This document shows positions 6,906 through 16,029 of a DNA stretch of 24,915 bases, in pieces. Below the pieces are notes generated by a model. The model ran no database searches and was not told where the DNA came from. It saw only the letters and a list, made by a program, of their open reading frames with translations. Positions within the stretch are counted from its first letter, which is position 1. The number at the start of each line of letters is the position of its first letter. The translations under genes were made by a program, and so were the position numbers. The stretch lies in assembly GCA_002327725.1 (NCBI GenBank), contig DCXP01000034.1:1-24915 (forward strand). Reading direction: 5' to 3'. This DNA comes from Proteobacteria bacterium UBA2133 (lineage in GTDB: Bacteria > Pseudomonadota > Gammaproteobacteria > Arenicellales > UBA868).

Positions 6906-9900
6906 TATCGCCTCTGTCCTGGTGATCGGCGCCGGTCCGATTGTGATCGGACAGGCCTGCGAGTTTGATTATTCCGGGGTTCAGGCGTGTAAGGCGCTGC
7001 GTGAGGAGGGCTACCGGGTCATTCTGGTGAATTCAAATCCGGCCACCATCATGACCGATCCCGAGTTTGCGGATGCAACCTATATCGAGCCGATTACCTG
7101 GGAAGCGGTCGCGCTGATTATTGAAAAGGAGCGCCCGGATGCGCTGCTGCCCACCATGGGTGGCCAGACCGGCCTGAACTGTTCCCTGGATCTGGTGCGT
7201 CACGGCGTGCTGGAGAAGTTCGGTGTTGAGATGATCGGCGCAACGCAAAATGCGATTGACAAAGCCGAGGACCGCGAGCGATTTCGCGATGCGATGCAGT
7301 CCATCGGACTCGGAGTGGTCAGGGGAGACCTTGCCCATTCGATGGAAGGCGCTGCTGCAGTGCTGGAGCAGATCGGCTTTCCGGCCATTATCCGCCCTTC
7401 CTTCACACTCGGCGGCAGCGGCGGTGGCATCGCCTATAACACCGAAGAATATGAAGCGATCTGTCGGCGCGGGCTGGATGCCTCACCGACCAGCGAACTG
7501 CTGATCGAAGAATGCATTCTTGGCTGGAAAGAATTCGAGATGGAGGTAGTCCGGGACCACCGGGATAACTGCATCATCGTCTGCTCGATTGAAAATTTCG
7601 ACGCGATGGGGGTGCATACCGGCGATTCGATCACCGTCGCACCGGCGCTGACGCTCACCGACAAGGAATACCAGATCATGCGCAACGCGAGCATCGCCGT
7701 GCTGCGCGAGATTGGCGTGGATACGGGTGGTTCGAACGTGCAGTTCGCGATTGATCCTGCCTCCGGCCGCATGGTTGTAATCGAGATGAATCCGCGGGTA
7801 TCGCGCTCTTCCGCGCTGGCATCCAAGGCGACTGGTTTTCCCATTGCCAAAGTGGCGGCAAAGCTTGCCGTGGGATATACCCTGGACGAGCTCGATAACG
7901 ACATCACCGGCGGCGCAACACCTGCCTCCTTTGAGCCCAGCATCGATTACATCGTCACCAAGATCCCCCGCTTTGATTTCGAGAAATTTCCCCAGGCCGA
8001 TCCCGCCCTGACGACGCAGATGAAATCGGTCGGAGAGGCAATGGCGATTGGGCGGACGTTCAAGGAATCTTTCCACAAAGCCCTTCGCAGTCTCGAGATC
8101 GGCAGTCTCGGTCTTGAGCCGATCTGGGATCCGGCCTCTGGCAGCCACGATCTTGCCCGCGCATTGCGCGTTCCGGGGGCCCGCCGCGTCTGGTATATCG
8201 CCGATGCGTTCCGCGAGGGACTCACATTGTCAGAGGTGCAGTCGCTGACCGGGATTGATCCGTGGTTTCTTGCGCAGATCGCCGAACTGGTGGCGGCCGA
8301 GAGCGAGATCAGCGAAACGGTGCTGTCGCAGGTCAATGCCGGCGACCTTCGCCGTTTCAAGCGTGACGGTTTTTCTGATGCCCGCCTCGCCAGCCTGATG
8401 AACGTGAGCGAGTCTGAGCTTCGTGCCCGCCGTCATGAACTCGGGGTGTGCCCTGTTTACAAGCGGGTCGATTCCTGTGCGGGAGAATTTGCCACCCCGA
8501 CGGCATACCTTTATTCGACTTATGAGCATGAGTGCGAATCCAACCCTGAAAACAGGACCAAGGTCATGGTGCTCGGCGGCGGGCCAAACCGTATCGGCCA
8601 GGGCATCGAGTTTGATTACTGCTGCGTGCACGCGGCGATGGCGCTGCGCGAGGATGACTACCAGACCATTATGGTCAACTGCAACCCCGAGACGGTATCA
8701 ACCGACTATGACACCTCTGATCGACTGTATTTCGAGCCATTGACGCTCGAGGATGTGCTGGAAATCTGCCGGGTGGAAAATCCCACAGGGCTGATTGTCC
8801 AGTATGGCGGACAGACCCCGCTGAAACTGGCGCGCGGCCTCGCCGAGGCGGGTGTGCCGATCTTCGGCACTTCACCGGAGTCGATCCACCAGGCCGAGGA
8901 CCGCGAGCATTTCCAGGAACTGATCTCCCGGCTGGGGCTGCTGCAGCCGGCTAACCGGACGGCGGCCACTGAGGATGAGGCGCTGGAGCGGGCCGAGGAG
9001 ATCGGTTATCCCCTGGTAGTCCGGCCATCTTATGTCTTGGGCGGCCGGGCCATGGAGATTGTTCATGGATCGGAGGAATTGTCCCGGTACCTGCGCGATG
9101 CCTTCAGGGTTTCCAACGAATCACCCATCCTGCTCGACCGTTTTCTGAATGATGCGGTGGAAGTCGACGTTGATGCGGTCTGTGATGGAAAGGACGTCGT
9201 GATCGGCGGCATTATGGAACACATCGAAGAAGCCGGTGTGCATTCAGGAGATTCCGCCTGTGTACTCCCTCCGTTTGCCTTGAGTGAAAAGATCCAGGAA
9301 ACACTAGCGCAACAGACCAAAGAGATGGCGCTCGCGCTCAAGGTGCAGGGCCTGATGAACGTGCAGTTTGCGGTGAAGGGCCGCGATATCTACGTGCTTG
9401 AGGTGAATCCACGCGCGTCGCGCACGGTACCTTTTGTGTCCAAGGCGACCACGCGGCCGCTGGCCAAAATCGGTGCCCGGGTAATGGCGGGCCAGTCACT
9501 TGCCGATCAGGGCATTCACGGGGTTGTCAGGCCTGAGTATTTTTCGGTGAAAGAGGCGGTATTTCCGTTTATCAAGTTTCCGGGCGTCGATCCGTTGCTG
9601 GGGCCGGAGATGAAAAGTACCGGGGAAGTCATGGGGGTCGGTATGACCTTTGGCGAGGCGTACCGTAAGGCGCAGCGCGCGACGGGGCTTCTGATCCCCA
9701 AAGCGGGCACCGCGCTGATCAGTGTTCGCACCGCGGATCAGGGAGCCGTCATCGACATAGCCCGGTATCTGAGTGACAATGGCTTTTCGCTGGTGGCGAC
9801 TGAAGGCACGGCCCACGCGTTAAGCAGGGCCGGACTCAGGGCGCGCATCGTCAATAAGGTAAGCGAGGGGCGTCCCCACGTGGTCGATAACATCAAAAAC

Positions 9901-10104
9901 GGCGAGTATGATCTGATCGTCAATACCACTGCGAGTCAGCACAGCCGCCAGGATTCCGAAACCATCCGCCGCCAGGCACTGACCCATAAGGTCACTTACT
10001 TCACCACGCTGGCCGCAGCGCGTGCGGCCTGTGAAGCCCATCGGGCAGGAAATGACGCCAGCGTAAACCGGCTGCAGACGCTCCACCAGACAGTTACACA
10101 GTGA
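6889..10104 (+). CDS. carB: Carbamoyl-phosphate synthase large subunit
   Basis: Synthetase subunit (1071 residues, E. coli 1073) that uses two ATP to turn bicarbonate and CarA-derived ammonia into carbamoyl phosphate. Two homologous halves are visible: the first opens with VLVIGAGPIVIGQACEFDYSG and the second with VMVLGGGPNRIGQGIEFDYC near residue 558. Each has an ATP-grasp domain with a nucleotide-binding region (IIRPSFTLGGSGGG in the first, VVRPSYVLGGRAMEIV in the second) and a VIEMNPR/VLEVNPRASR metal-binding motif. The C-terminal 135 residues form an MGS-like regulatory domain (FSLVATEGTAHAL), the site where UMP and ornithine act in E. coli. The ATG at 6889 lies inside the end of carA; its TGA overlaps the GTG of greA, so the three genes are translationally linked. 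Confidence 0.98.
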   Translation: MPKRTDIASVLVIGAGPIVIGQACEFDYSGVQACKALREEGYRVILVNSNPATIMTDPEFADATYIEPITWEAVALIIEKERPDALLPTMGGQTGLNCSLDLVRHGVLEKFGVEMIGATQNAIDKAEDRERFRDAMQSIGLGVVRGDLAHSMEGAAAVLEQIGFPAIIRPSFTLGGSGGGIAYNTEEYEAICRRGLDASPTSELLIEECILGWKEFEMEVVRDHRDNCIIVCSIENFDAMGVHTGDSITVAPALTLTDKEYQIMRNASIAVLREIGVDTGGSNVQFAIDPASGRMVVIEMNPRVSRSSALASKATGFPIAKVAAKLAVGYTLDELDNDITGGATPASFEPSIDYIVTKIPRFDFEKFPQADPALTTQMKSVGEAMAIGRTFKESFHKALRSLEIGSLGLEPIWDPASGSHDLARALRVPGARRVWYIADAFREGLTLSEVQSLTGIDPWFLAQIAELVAAESEISETVLSQVNAGDLRRFKRDGFSDARLASLMNVSESELRARRHELGVCPVYKRVDSCAGEFATPTAYLYSTYEHECESNPENRTKVMVLGGGPNRIGQGIEFDYCCVHAAMALREDDYQTIMVNCNPETVSTDYDTSDRLYFEPLTLEDVLEICRVENPTGLIVQYGGQTPLKLARGLAEAGVPIFGTSPESIHQAEDREHFQELISRLGLLQPANRTAATEDEALERAEEIGYPLVVRPSYVLGGRAMEIVHGSEELSRYLRDAFRVSNESPILLDRFLNDAVEVDVDAVCDGKDVVIGGIMEHIEEAGVHSGDSACVLPPFALSEKIQETLAQQTKEMALALKVQGLMNVQFAVKGRDIYVLEVNPRASRTVPFVSKATTRPLAKIGARVMAGQSLADQGIHGVVRPEYFSVKEAVFPFIKFPGVDPLLGPEMKSTGEVMGVGMTFGEAYRKAQRATGLLIPKAGTALISVRTADQGAVIDIARYLSDNGFSLVATEGTAHALSRAGLRARIVNKVSEGRPHVVDNIKNGEYDLIVNTTASQHSRQDSETIRRQALTHKVTYFTTLAAARAACEAHRAGNDASVNRLQTLHQTVTQ

Positions 10105-10589
10105 GAGTCCTCCTTACTCTTGAGGGAGCCGAGCGGCTCCGCGATGAGCTGCAGCATCTCAAGCGCGTCGATCGGCCAGCGGTTATCGAAGCGATCGCCG
10201 AGGCGCGGGCACACGGGGATCTTTCCGAGAACGCGGAGTATCACGCCGCACGGGAGCAGCAGGGTTTTATTGAAGGCCGGATCGCGGATCTCGAGTCCAA
10301 ACTTGCGGTAGCGGAAGTCATCGACCCGGATCGTCTGAATGCCGGGGGCAAGATTGTATTCGGGGCGTGGGTCGACCTCTGGGAGGAGGAGGGCGATCGG
10401 GAAGTGACTTACCGGATTGTGGGCGAACTTGAAGCAAACATCGATGAGGGGATGATCTCCCATAGTTCACCCATTGCCAAGGCGCTGATCGGCAAGACCG
10501 AAGCGGATGAGATCGAGTTCCAGGCCCCCGGAGGAATCAGGCGCTACGAGGTGCTCGCGGTACGATATACCTCAGGCGCAAGCACCTGA
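10101..10589 (+). CDS. greA: Transcription elongation factor GreA
   Basis: Binds the RNA polymerase secondary channel and stimulates cleavage of backtracked RNA. The 162-residue product has the N-terminal antiparallel coiled coil (about 8-75) with the catalytic tip GDLSENAEYHAAREQQGF, acidic residues D40 and E43 matching D41 and E44 of E. coli, then a C-terminal FKBP-like domain with TYRIVGELEA, ISHSSPIAKALIGK and the closing PGGIRRYEVLAVRY. The start is GTG at 10101, overlapping the carB stop as GTGA, which fits the family N-terminus to within about a residue of the E. coli one. It is slightly more acidic in the loop around WEEEGDRE. It is the last gene of the carAB-greA unit and its stop is only 4 bases from the stop of the convergent MFS gene. 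Confidence 0.97.
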   Translation: MRVLLTLEGAERLRDELQHLKRVDRPAVIEAIAEARAHGDLSENAEYHAAREQQGFIEGRIADLESKLAVAEVIDPDRLNAGGKIVFGAWVDLWEEEGDREVTYRIVGELEANIDEGMISHSSPIAKALIGKTEADEIEFQAPGGIRRYEVLAVRYTSGAST

Positions 10590-10593
10590 CGGC

Positions 10594-12021
10594 TCAGACT
10601 GACCTCCCGGACACCTCGGCAGCGTTGCCCGGCTGACTGGCCCAGGCATCGTCAGCGGGCTCATCTGAATTGTCCCCGTCTTCTTCCGAGGCACCCGATC
10701 GGCCCAGCCAGAAAGCAAACGATTTCTCGGCCGGTTCGGGCGCAGTGGGGGTGTCCAGGGTATCGGGGCCATCATCGTAGTACTCGTCCACCTCGGCCCG
10801 GGGGTCAAGATCGCCAATGGCGCTGGGTGTCTCGGGCTGGAGTATGTAGGGTTCTTTCTCAACCACAGGCGCCCACTGCCTCACTCGTGTCCGCCAGGCG
10901 ATGAAGAGGATCAAAAGCGCGGCAGCCGCAATAATGAACACGAACATGCCCTGGGGTCCTGCCAGGCGCATGGCGGCCGAAGCGGCAAGGGGACCGATAA
11001 CCGCGCCGATGCCAAACACCAGCACAAAGCCACCGCTCGCAGCCACGACATCCCCCGAATCGAGGTAGTCATTCGCATAGGCAACACTGAGCGGATACAG
11101 GGTTGAACTCAGACCGAAAAACACAGCAGCGCTTAAGAGCAGTGTCCACGCGGGAAAGAGCCCGCTGAAGATCAACATCAGCGTTGGCCCGCCAAGCCCG
11201 ATCGCGACGCCGAATAAAACCAGGCGCCGGTCACGCCTGTCGGAGAGACGTCCGATGGGAATCTGAAGCACCATACCTCCGATAAGGCCCGCGGTCATGA
11301 ATCCCGAGATCTGCGGTACGGTCAGGCCGATTTCCCGGGCATAGACCGGTCCAAGGCCCCACCAGCTCGAGGAAATCAGGCCCGCTACCAGACAGCCCAC
11401 CACCGAAGTGGGTGAGATCGAAAACAGTGTGCGTATGTTCAGCAGCGGTTTATCAACCGGGTCCGGGTGCGTTGCCCGGGTCAGGGAGACAGGGACCAGC
11501 GACAGGACAAGTACGATGCCCACCAGCAGAAAGAGCCCGAAGTTCGCCGGGTCGCCGAACTTGATCGCCTGTTGCCCCACCGCCGAGGCTATGTAGCCGA
11601 TCACGATGTAAATCGACAGGAGAATCCCGCGGCTATTGTTGGTGGCCCGGTTATTGAGCCAGCTTTCCACCACAACAAAGAGGCCGGCTGTTGCGGCACC
11701 CATGATGGCACGAAGCACCACCCAGGCCCAGGGGCCCGGAATGATCAGCACCATCATTGCCGAAGCCGCTGCGATCGCCGACAGGGCGGCAAAGGTCCGG
11801 ATATGGCCAATGCGGTTGATCAGCGGCCCCGACCGGAACGTGCCCAGCGCAAATCCAAAAAAGTAACCCGAGGCCATCAAGCCGACCATTTCGTTGGGGT
11901 AGTTCTCGATGTTGGCGCGCAGCGCCAGCAGGGTGGAGAACATACTGTTGCCGAACATCAGCAGCGTCACTGAGATCATCAGTGCCGAGAGCGCGCGCAG
12001 AACGGACAGGGCAAATCGCAC
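10594..12021 (-). CDS. MFS transporter with a long acidic cytoplasmic tail (YcaD-like)
   Basis: Twelve hydrophobic segments over residues 1-380 mark a major facilitator protein; the loop after segment 2 (GPLINRIGHIRTF) and the central-loop counterpart (IGRLSDRRDRR near 260) are MFS motif-A-like. The sequence most resembles the YcaD-type group, whose substrate is not settled. Residues 387-475 form a hydrophilic tail rich in Asp, Glu, Pro and Ser (EVDEYYDDGPDTLD, EEDGDNSDEPADD) that is not part of the membrane domain and is likely disordered in the cytoplasm. The start is GTG at 12021; an in-frame stop lies about 50 bases upstream and no ATG intervenes, but no clear Shine-Dalgarno is seen. It converges on greA with a 4-base gap and is divergent from uup. 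Confidence 0.88.
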   Translation of the reverse strand: MRFALSVLRALSALMISVTLLMFGNSMFSTLLALRANIENYPNEMVGLMASGYFFGFALGTFRSGPLINRIGHIRTFAALSAIAAASAMMVLIIPGPWAWVVLRAIMGAATAGLFVVVESWLNNRATNNSRGILLSIYIVIGYIASAVGQQAIKFGDPANFGLFLLVGIVLVLSLVPVSLTRATHPDPVDKPLLNIRTLFSISPTSVVGCLVAGLISSSWWGLGPVYAREIGLTVPQISGFMTAGLIGGMVLQIPIGRLSDRRDRRLVLFGVAIGLGGPTLMLIFSGLFPAWTLLLSAAVFFGLSSTLYPLSVAYANDYLDSGDVVAASGGFVLVFGIGAVIGPLAASAAMRLAGPQGMFVFIIAAAALLILFIAWRTRVRQWAPVVEKEPYILQPETPSAIGDLDPRAEVDEYYDDGPDTLDTPTAPEPAEKSFAFWLGRSGASEEDGDNSDEPADDAWASQPGNAAEVSGRSV

Positions 12022-12292
12022 CGGATTGGGAAAGGAGTCGGTGGTGACGGGCGCGAAGTCTACGCCCGAATATCACTATTGAGAAGGGTCAAAGCCACGA
12101 AATGCGACAGGAAGTTGCAGTATTGCGTTCTGTTCCAGGCAAGTGCCGTGTTATCCGAAGACTCGTCTCTGCGAAGCCGGTCGGTAAGGCGGGGTAATCC
12201 GCAGCGCGGCTCAGATTCTCCATGGAGTCGGTTAATATCCCCTTTTGACATCTGCGCGCCACTCCCCGGCATCGCCTCATCCCATCTTCGAT
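12022..12292. other. Divergent intergenic region between MFS gene and uup
   Basis: This 271-base gap carries no supported gene. It must contain the promoters of both divergent genes. TAATAT at 12233-12238 and TTGACA at 12245-12250 resemble promoter hexamers for uup but do not form a properly spaced pair, so no promoter is called. An in-frame TTG at 12245 would lengthen Uup by 16 residues that do not fit the family. Confidence 0.5.
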
Positions 12293-14203
12293 ATGTTTCT
12301 GGTCCACCTTGACGCTGTGAGTCTTGCCTTTGGCCCACGCAAGTTATTGCGCGAGGCGGACTTATCCATCGAGCCGGGCGAACGGGTCTGCCTGGTCGGG
12401 CGCAATGGGGCTGGCAAAACCTCGGTACTCCGCCTGGTCACTGGCATACAGGAGCCGGATGAGGGCGAGGTGCGCCGGCACGGTGACCTGTGCGTCAGTG
12501 AACTCGAGCAGATATTGCCTGGGGATGAGGGACGACAGGTCGGCACCTTTGTCGCTGAAGGCCTTGCCGACATCATCCAGATGACGCAGCGGTACCGTGA
12601 GCAGGCCGCCGCTGACCTTGACCCGCCGGGTCTCAAAGCGCTCCAGGACCTGCACAGCCATATCGATGCGCATGGGGGTTGGCACCCCCAACAGCAGGTC
12701 GAAAGCATCTGCTCGGAGATGGGGCTGGACCCCGCCCAGCCCATGAAAGCACTTTCAGGGGGTTGGCGCCGGCGGGCGGCGCTCGCCCGGGCGCTTGCCC
12801 CGCGGCCCGATCTGCTGCTGCTGGATGAGCCGACCAATCACCTGGACTTTGAGGCGATCTCCTGGCTGGAGCAGCGGATCGCGGCTTTTTCCGGTGCCGT
12901 GCTGTTTATCACCCACGATCGGGCATTTCTGCAGCGTCTTGCCACCCGGATCGTTGAGATCGACCGGGGCAAGCTGCGCAGCTGGCCGGGAGACTACTCT
13001 GATTTTCTTCGACGCCGGGCCGAGGCTCTGGAAGCGGAGCATCACGCCAATACGGAGTTCGACCGCAAACTGGCAGAGGAAGAGATATGGATACGCCAGG
13101 GGATCAAGGCGCGCCGTACCCGCAATGAAGGGCGGGTCCGTGCCCTGGAGGCAATGCGTGAGGTACGCGCCGCGCGGGTTAACCCCGACGCCCGGGCGAG
13201 GGTGCATATCGAAGAAGCCGATCAATCCGGGCGCAAGGTGCTGGATGCTAGAAATCTCAGTTTTGGCTATGGAGACACGCCGCTGATTAGGGATTTTTCC
13301 TTACGAATCCGTCGGGGAGACCGGATCGGTCTTGTAGGGAACAACGGGGTCGGGAAAAGCACCTTGCTGAGGCTGCTGCTCGGCGAGATTGAACCCGACG
13401 CGGGATCAATCAAGTGGGGTGTCAACGTACAGCTTGGTTATTTTGACCAGCACCGAAGAGAGCTGGATCTTGACAAAACAGTCGCCCAGATCGTGGGTGA
13501 CGGCAGGGAATATGTCACACTGGACGGCAAGGCGCGGCATGTCGTTGGCTACTTGCGCGGTTTTCTGTTCAGCGCCAAACGTGCGTTGACGCCGGTGCGT
13601 GCGCTATCCGGTGGTGAGCGCAACCGCGTAATTCTGGCGCGCCTTTTTACTCAGCCGGCCAACTTCTTGATTCTCGATGAACCCACCAATGATCTTGATG
13701 TCGAAACACTGGAAGTGTTTGAGGAAAAACTTACCGAGTACTCAGGTACCCTGATCGTGGTTAGCCATGACCGGGTTTTCCTCGATAACACGGTGAGCGC
13801 TATCCTGGCCTTTGAATCTGACGGTTCGATCCGACCTTACGTCGGAAATTACAGTGACTGGGCGAGACATGGCCGACCCCTTGCCTCCGGAGAAGTGAAG
13901 CGAAGCCAGGCGGATCAGTCTGACAACGGTACATTCCGCCAGACGAGGCCCGTTAGCGCCCGCAAGCTCTCGTATAAACTGCAGCGCGAACTTGACAGCC
14001 TCCCGGGCGTTATCGAATCCGTTGAGATTCAACTCGAAAGACTCCGGAGCCAGACGCTCGACCCGGAGTTTTACCAGAGAGAATACAGTGAGACCCAGCC
14101 TGTACTGGATCAGTTGGCCGACCTTGAAAGGGAACTCGAAGAGCACCTTGAGCGGTGGAGCGAACTGGAAGAGATGAGTACGGTATTCACGAGCAAGCAG
14201 TGA
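12293..14203 (+). CDS. uup: ABC-F family ATPase Uup
   Basis: Soluble twin-ATPase ABC-F protein that binds ribosomes; E. coli Uup affects precise excision of transposons and ribosome function. From ATG 12293 (MFLVHLDAVSLAFG) the product is 636 residues, against 635 in E. coli; an in-frame TTG at 12245 adds unrelated residues. Seen are Walker A GRNGAGKTS (36-44), signature LSGGW (154-158), Walker B LLLLDEP (174-180) with TNHLD, then the inter-domain linker rich in Glu and Arg (about 240-310), the second Walker A GNNGVGKST (349-357), LSGGE (438-442) and LILDEPTNDLD (459-469). The C-terminal ~70 residues are a charged coiled coil (KLQRELDSLPG…LERELEEHLERW), the DNA-binding tail typical of Uup. 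No good ribosome-binding site precedes the ATG. Its stop overlaps the next gene's GTG. Confidence 0.95.
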   Translation: MFLVHLDAVSLAFGPRKLLREADLSIEPGERVCLVGRNGAGKTSVLRLVTGIQEPDEGEVRRHGDLCVSELEQILPGDEGRQVGTFVAEGLADIIQMTQRYREQAAADLDPPGLKALQDLHSHIDAHGGWHPQQQVESICSEMGLDPAQPMKALSGGWRRRAALARALAPRPDLLLLDEPTNHLDFEAISWLEQRIAAFSGAVLFITHDRAFLQRLATRIVEIDRGKLRSWPGDYSDFLRRRAEALEAEHHANTEFDRKLAEEEIWIRQGIKARRTRNEGRVRALEAMREVRAARVNPDARARVHIEEADQSGRKVLDARNLSFGYGDTPLIRDFSLRIRRGDRIGLVGNNGVGKSTLLRLLLGEIEPDAGSIKWGVNVQLGYFDQHRRELDLDKTVAQIVGDGREYVTLDGKARHVVGYLRGFLFSAKRALTPVRALSGGERNRVILARLFTQPANFLILDEPTNDLDVETLEVFEEKLTEYSGTLIVVSHDRVFLDNTVSAILAFESDGSIRPYVGNYSDWARHGRPLASGEVKRSQADQSDNGTFRQTRPVSARKLSYKLQRELDSLPGVIESVEIQLERLRSQTLDPEFYQREYSETQPVLDQLADLERELEEHLERWSELEEMSTVFTSKQ

Positions 14204-15105
14204 AGAATCCGATGACATGGCTCTGGTCCCAGCCGGTTGTCCTGCTGACCCTGACCACACTTTTCTGGGCAGGAAACACGGTTGCCAGTAAGGTGGCTGT
14301 TGGCCATATCTCGCCCGGACTGCTGACATTCTCGAGATGGGCACTGCTGAGCCTGATTTTGCCGTTTATATACAGAAAGCAGATGGGCACTGTCTGGCCT
14401 CAACTGCAGAGTCGGTGGATATATGTCGTGGCAATGGGGGCCCTTGGGCTCGCTGCATTCAACCTGCTTTTTTATATCTCTGCTCACCACACGACGGCAG
14501 TCAACATCGGCATCCTTCAGGGCTCGATCCCCATCATCGTGCTGATCGGTGCGTTCTTTCTTTACCGCACCCGGGTTACCATGCTGCAGGCGCTGGGCGC
14601 AACGCTCGGGTTGGTAGGTGTCGTCACGGTAGCACTGCGCGGTGTACCGTCGCAGCTTGCTGACCTGCGACTGAACGAGGGCGACATCATGATGGCAGGC
14701 GCCTGTATTCTGTACGCGGGATACACCCTCGGACTCAAGAGCCGGCCCGATATCCCCGGAATCGTACTGTTCGCCTACTTTGCGATTGCCGGCTCACTGC
14801 TTTCGGCACCGGTGGCTTTTTTGGAGTGGTGGAATGGATCGATCATCTGGCCTGATCGGTCGGGCTGGATAGTGATTATCTACGTTACGATTTTTCCCTC
14901 GTTCCTGTCCCAGATTTTCTTCCTTCGCAGCGTAGACCTGATCGGGCCGGGACGAAGCGGCGTGTTTGTAAACCTGACCCCAATATTTTCTGCACTGCTG
15001 GCTGTCGTACTGCTTAGTGAGGCGTTTCAGTTTTATCACGCCATCGCGCTGACGTTGGTCGTCCTTGGGTTGTGGTGGGCGCGTGATCCGGCCTCCAGCC
15101 GCTGA
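14200..15105 (+). CDS. DMT superfamily (EamA) transporter, first of a tandem pair
   Basis: Inner-membrane permease of about 301 residues with ten hydrophobic segments in two EamA repeats. The first repeat opens with LTTLFWAGNTVASKVAVGHISP, the characteristic DMT start with the conserved FWAGN; the second begins near GDIMMAGACILYAGYTLGLK. Members export amino acids, metabolites or drugs; the substrate cannot be read from sequence. The GTG at 14200 overlaps the uup stop (GTGA); the ATG at 14212, with GAAG upstream, is an alternative four codons in. The tight link to uup suggests co-transcription. A second, only distantly similar DMT gene follows after 54 bases. Confidence 0.88.
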   Translation: MKNPMTWLWSQPVVLLTLTTLFWAGNTVASKVAVGHISPGLLTFSRWALLSLILPFIYRKQMGTVWPQLQSRWIYVVAMGALGLAAFNLLFYISAHHTTAVNIGILQGSIPIIVLIGAFFLYRTRVTMLQALGATLGLVGVVTVALRGVPSQLADLRLNEGDIMMAGACILYAGYTLGLKSRPDIPGIVLFAYFAIAGSLLSAPVAFLEWWNGSIIWPDRSGWIVIIYVTIFPSFLSQIFFLRSVDLIGPGRSGVFVNLTPIFSALLAVVLLSEAFQFYHAIALTLVVLGLWWARDPASSR

Positions 15106-15159
15106 TTCAATGCAGACCTGCCGCAACCATTAATGCCGAGAGGCAACGGGAGCCTTTAC

Positions 15160-16029
15160 ATGAGCAGCTACGGGCGGGGTATTCTGATGATATTGGGCTC
15201 GGCCTTTTGTCTCAGCACTTCCGGGGTTGGTCTCAGGGTTATCCAGGAGGCTGACGGCTGGCAGATTCTGTTTTACCGTTCCCTCAGCATGATGGCGCTC
15301 GTCCTGATCGTGCTGATGATCCGGCACCCGCGAAGCCTTAAGAGCCGGTTGCGCGCACTTGCCTGGGACGACCTGGTTCTGGCGCTGATTCTGGGAACCG
15401 GGTTTGTTGCCTATGTGTTTGCCCTGTTGCAGACGACGGTCGCCAATGCACTCTTCGTCTTCAGTTCGGCCCCGTTCTTTGCAGCCGTGCTGGGATGGAT
15501 TGTCCTGCGCGAACGCGTCGCCGCGCGCACCTGGATCGCCATTGCCGCCGCCATGAGCGGCTTGGGAATCATGGTGGGTGCCGGCATGATGGGGGGGCGT
15601 ATGTCGGGTAACCTGATTGCCCTGTGGCTTCCGGTTTCTTATGCACTTTCCGTGGTGCTGGTACGCCGCTCGCAACAGGGCGATATGCTGCTCGCGCTGT
15701 TTTTGGCTGCCGGCGTGGCGACAGCCATCACCATCCCGTTTATTGATGACTTCTCTCTTGGCTGGGTGGATCTTGGCGTCTCGGTCTATCTGGGCGTCTT
15801 CCAGGTCGGTGCAGGGTTTATCCTGCTGATACTGGGTGCGCGATACGTGCCGGCGGCCCAGGTTGGGTTATTGGCGCTTGTCGAGCCGGTACTGGGACCG
15901 GTCTGGGCATGGTTCACCGTATCGGAGGTCCCTGCAGAGGCCACCTTTATTGGCGGCGCGATTATTCTGGCTGCGGTAGGGATAGACGCCGCAATTTCTG
16001 CGGCGCGCTCAGCCCGGGCGGGCAGTTAA
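15160..16029 (+). CDS. DMT superfamily (EamA) transporter, second of a tandem pair
   Basis: Ten-segment inner-membrane permease of 289 residues with two EamA repeats: GRGILMILGSAFCLSTSGVG opens the first, and MSGNLIALWLPVSYALSVVLVRR opens the second; ALLQTTVANALFVFSSAPFFAAVLGW and VGLLALVEPVLGPVWAWF are the paired conserved helices. The ATG at 15160 is preceded by GGGAG at good spacing, which favours it over an in-frame ATG at 15133. It differs clearly from the preceding DMT gene, so this is not a recent duplication. Paired DMT proteins may act alone or as heterodimers; the substrate is unknown. Its TAA shares the palindrome TTAA with the stop of the convergent hydrolase gene. Confidence 0.88.
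   Translation: MSSYGRGILMILGSAFCLSTSGVGLRVIQEADGWQILFYRSLSMMALVLIVLMIRHPRSLKSRLRALAWDDLVLALILGTGFVAYVFALLQTTVANALFVFSSAPFFAAVLGWIVLRERVAARTWIAIAAAMSGLGIMVGAGMMGGRMSGNLIALWLPVSYALSVVLVRRSQQGDMLLALFLAAGVATAITIPFIDDFSLGWVDLGVSVYLGVFQVGAGFILLILGARYVPAAQVGLLALVEPVLGPVWAWFTVSEVPAEATFIGGAIILAAVGIDAAISAARSARAGS

Noticed and set aside
11467..11973. 168-codon plus-strand frame opposite the MFS gene
   Set aside because: Antisense shadow with Gln/Arg/His-rich low-complexity product; the minus-strand MFS is unambiguous.
12233..12250. TAATAT and TTGACA before uup considered as a promoter
   Set aside because: Order and spacing are wrong: the -35-like element lies downstream of the -10-like element, and neither has a properly placed partner.
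14200..16029. Two DMT genes considered as a recent tandem duplication
   Set aside because: The proteins share only fold-level features; their sequences differ throughout, so they are separate family members.
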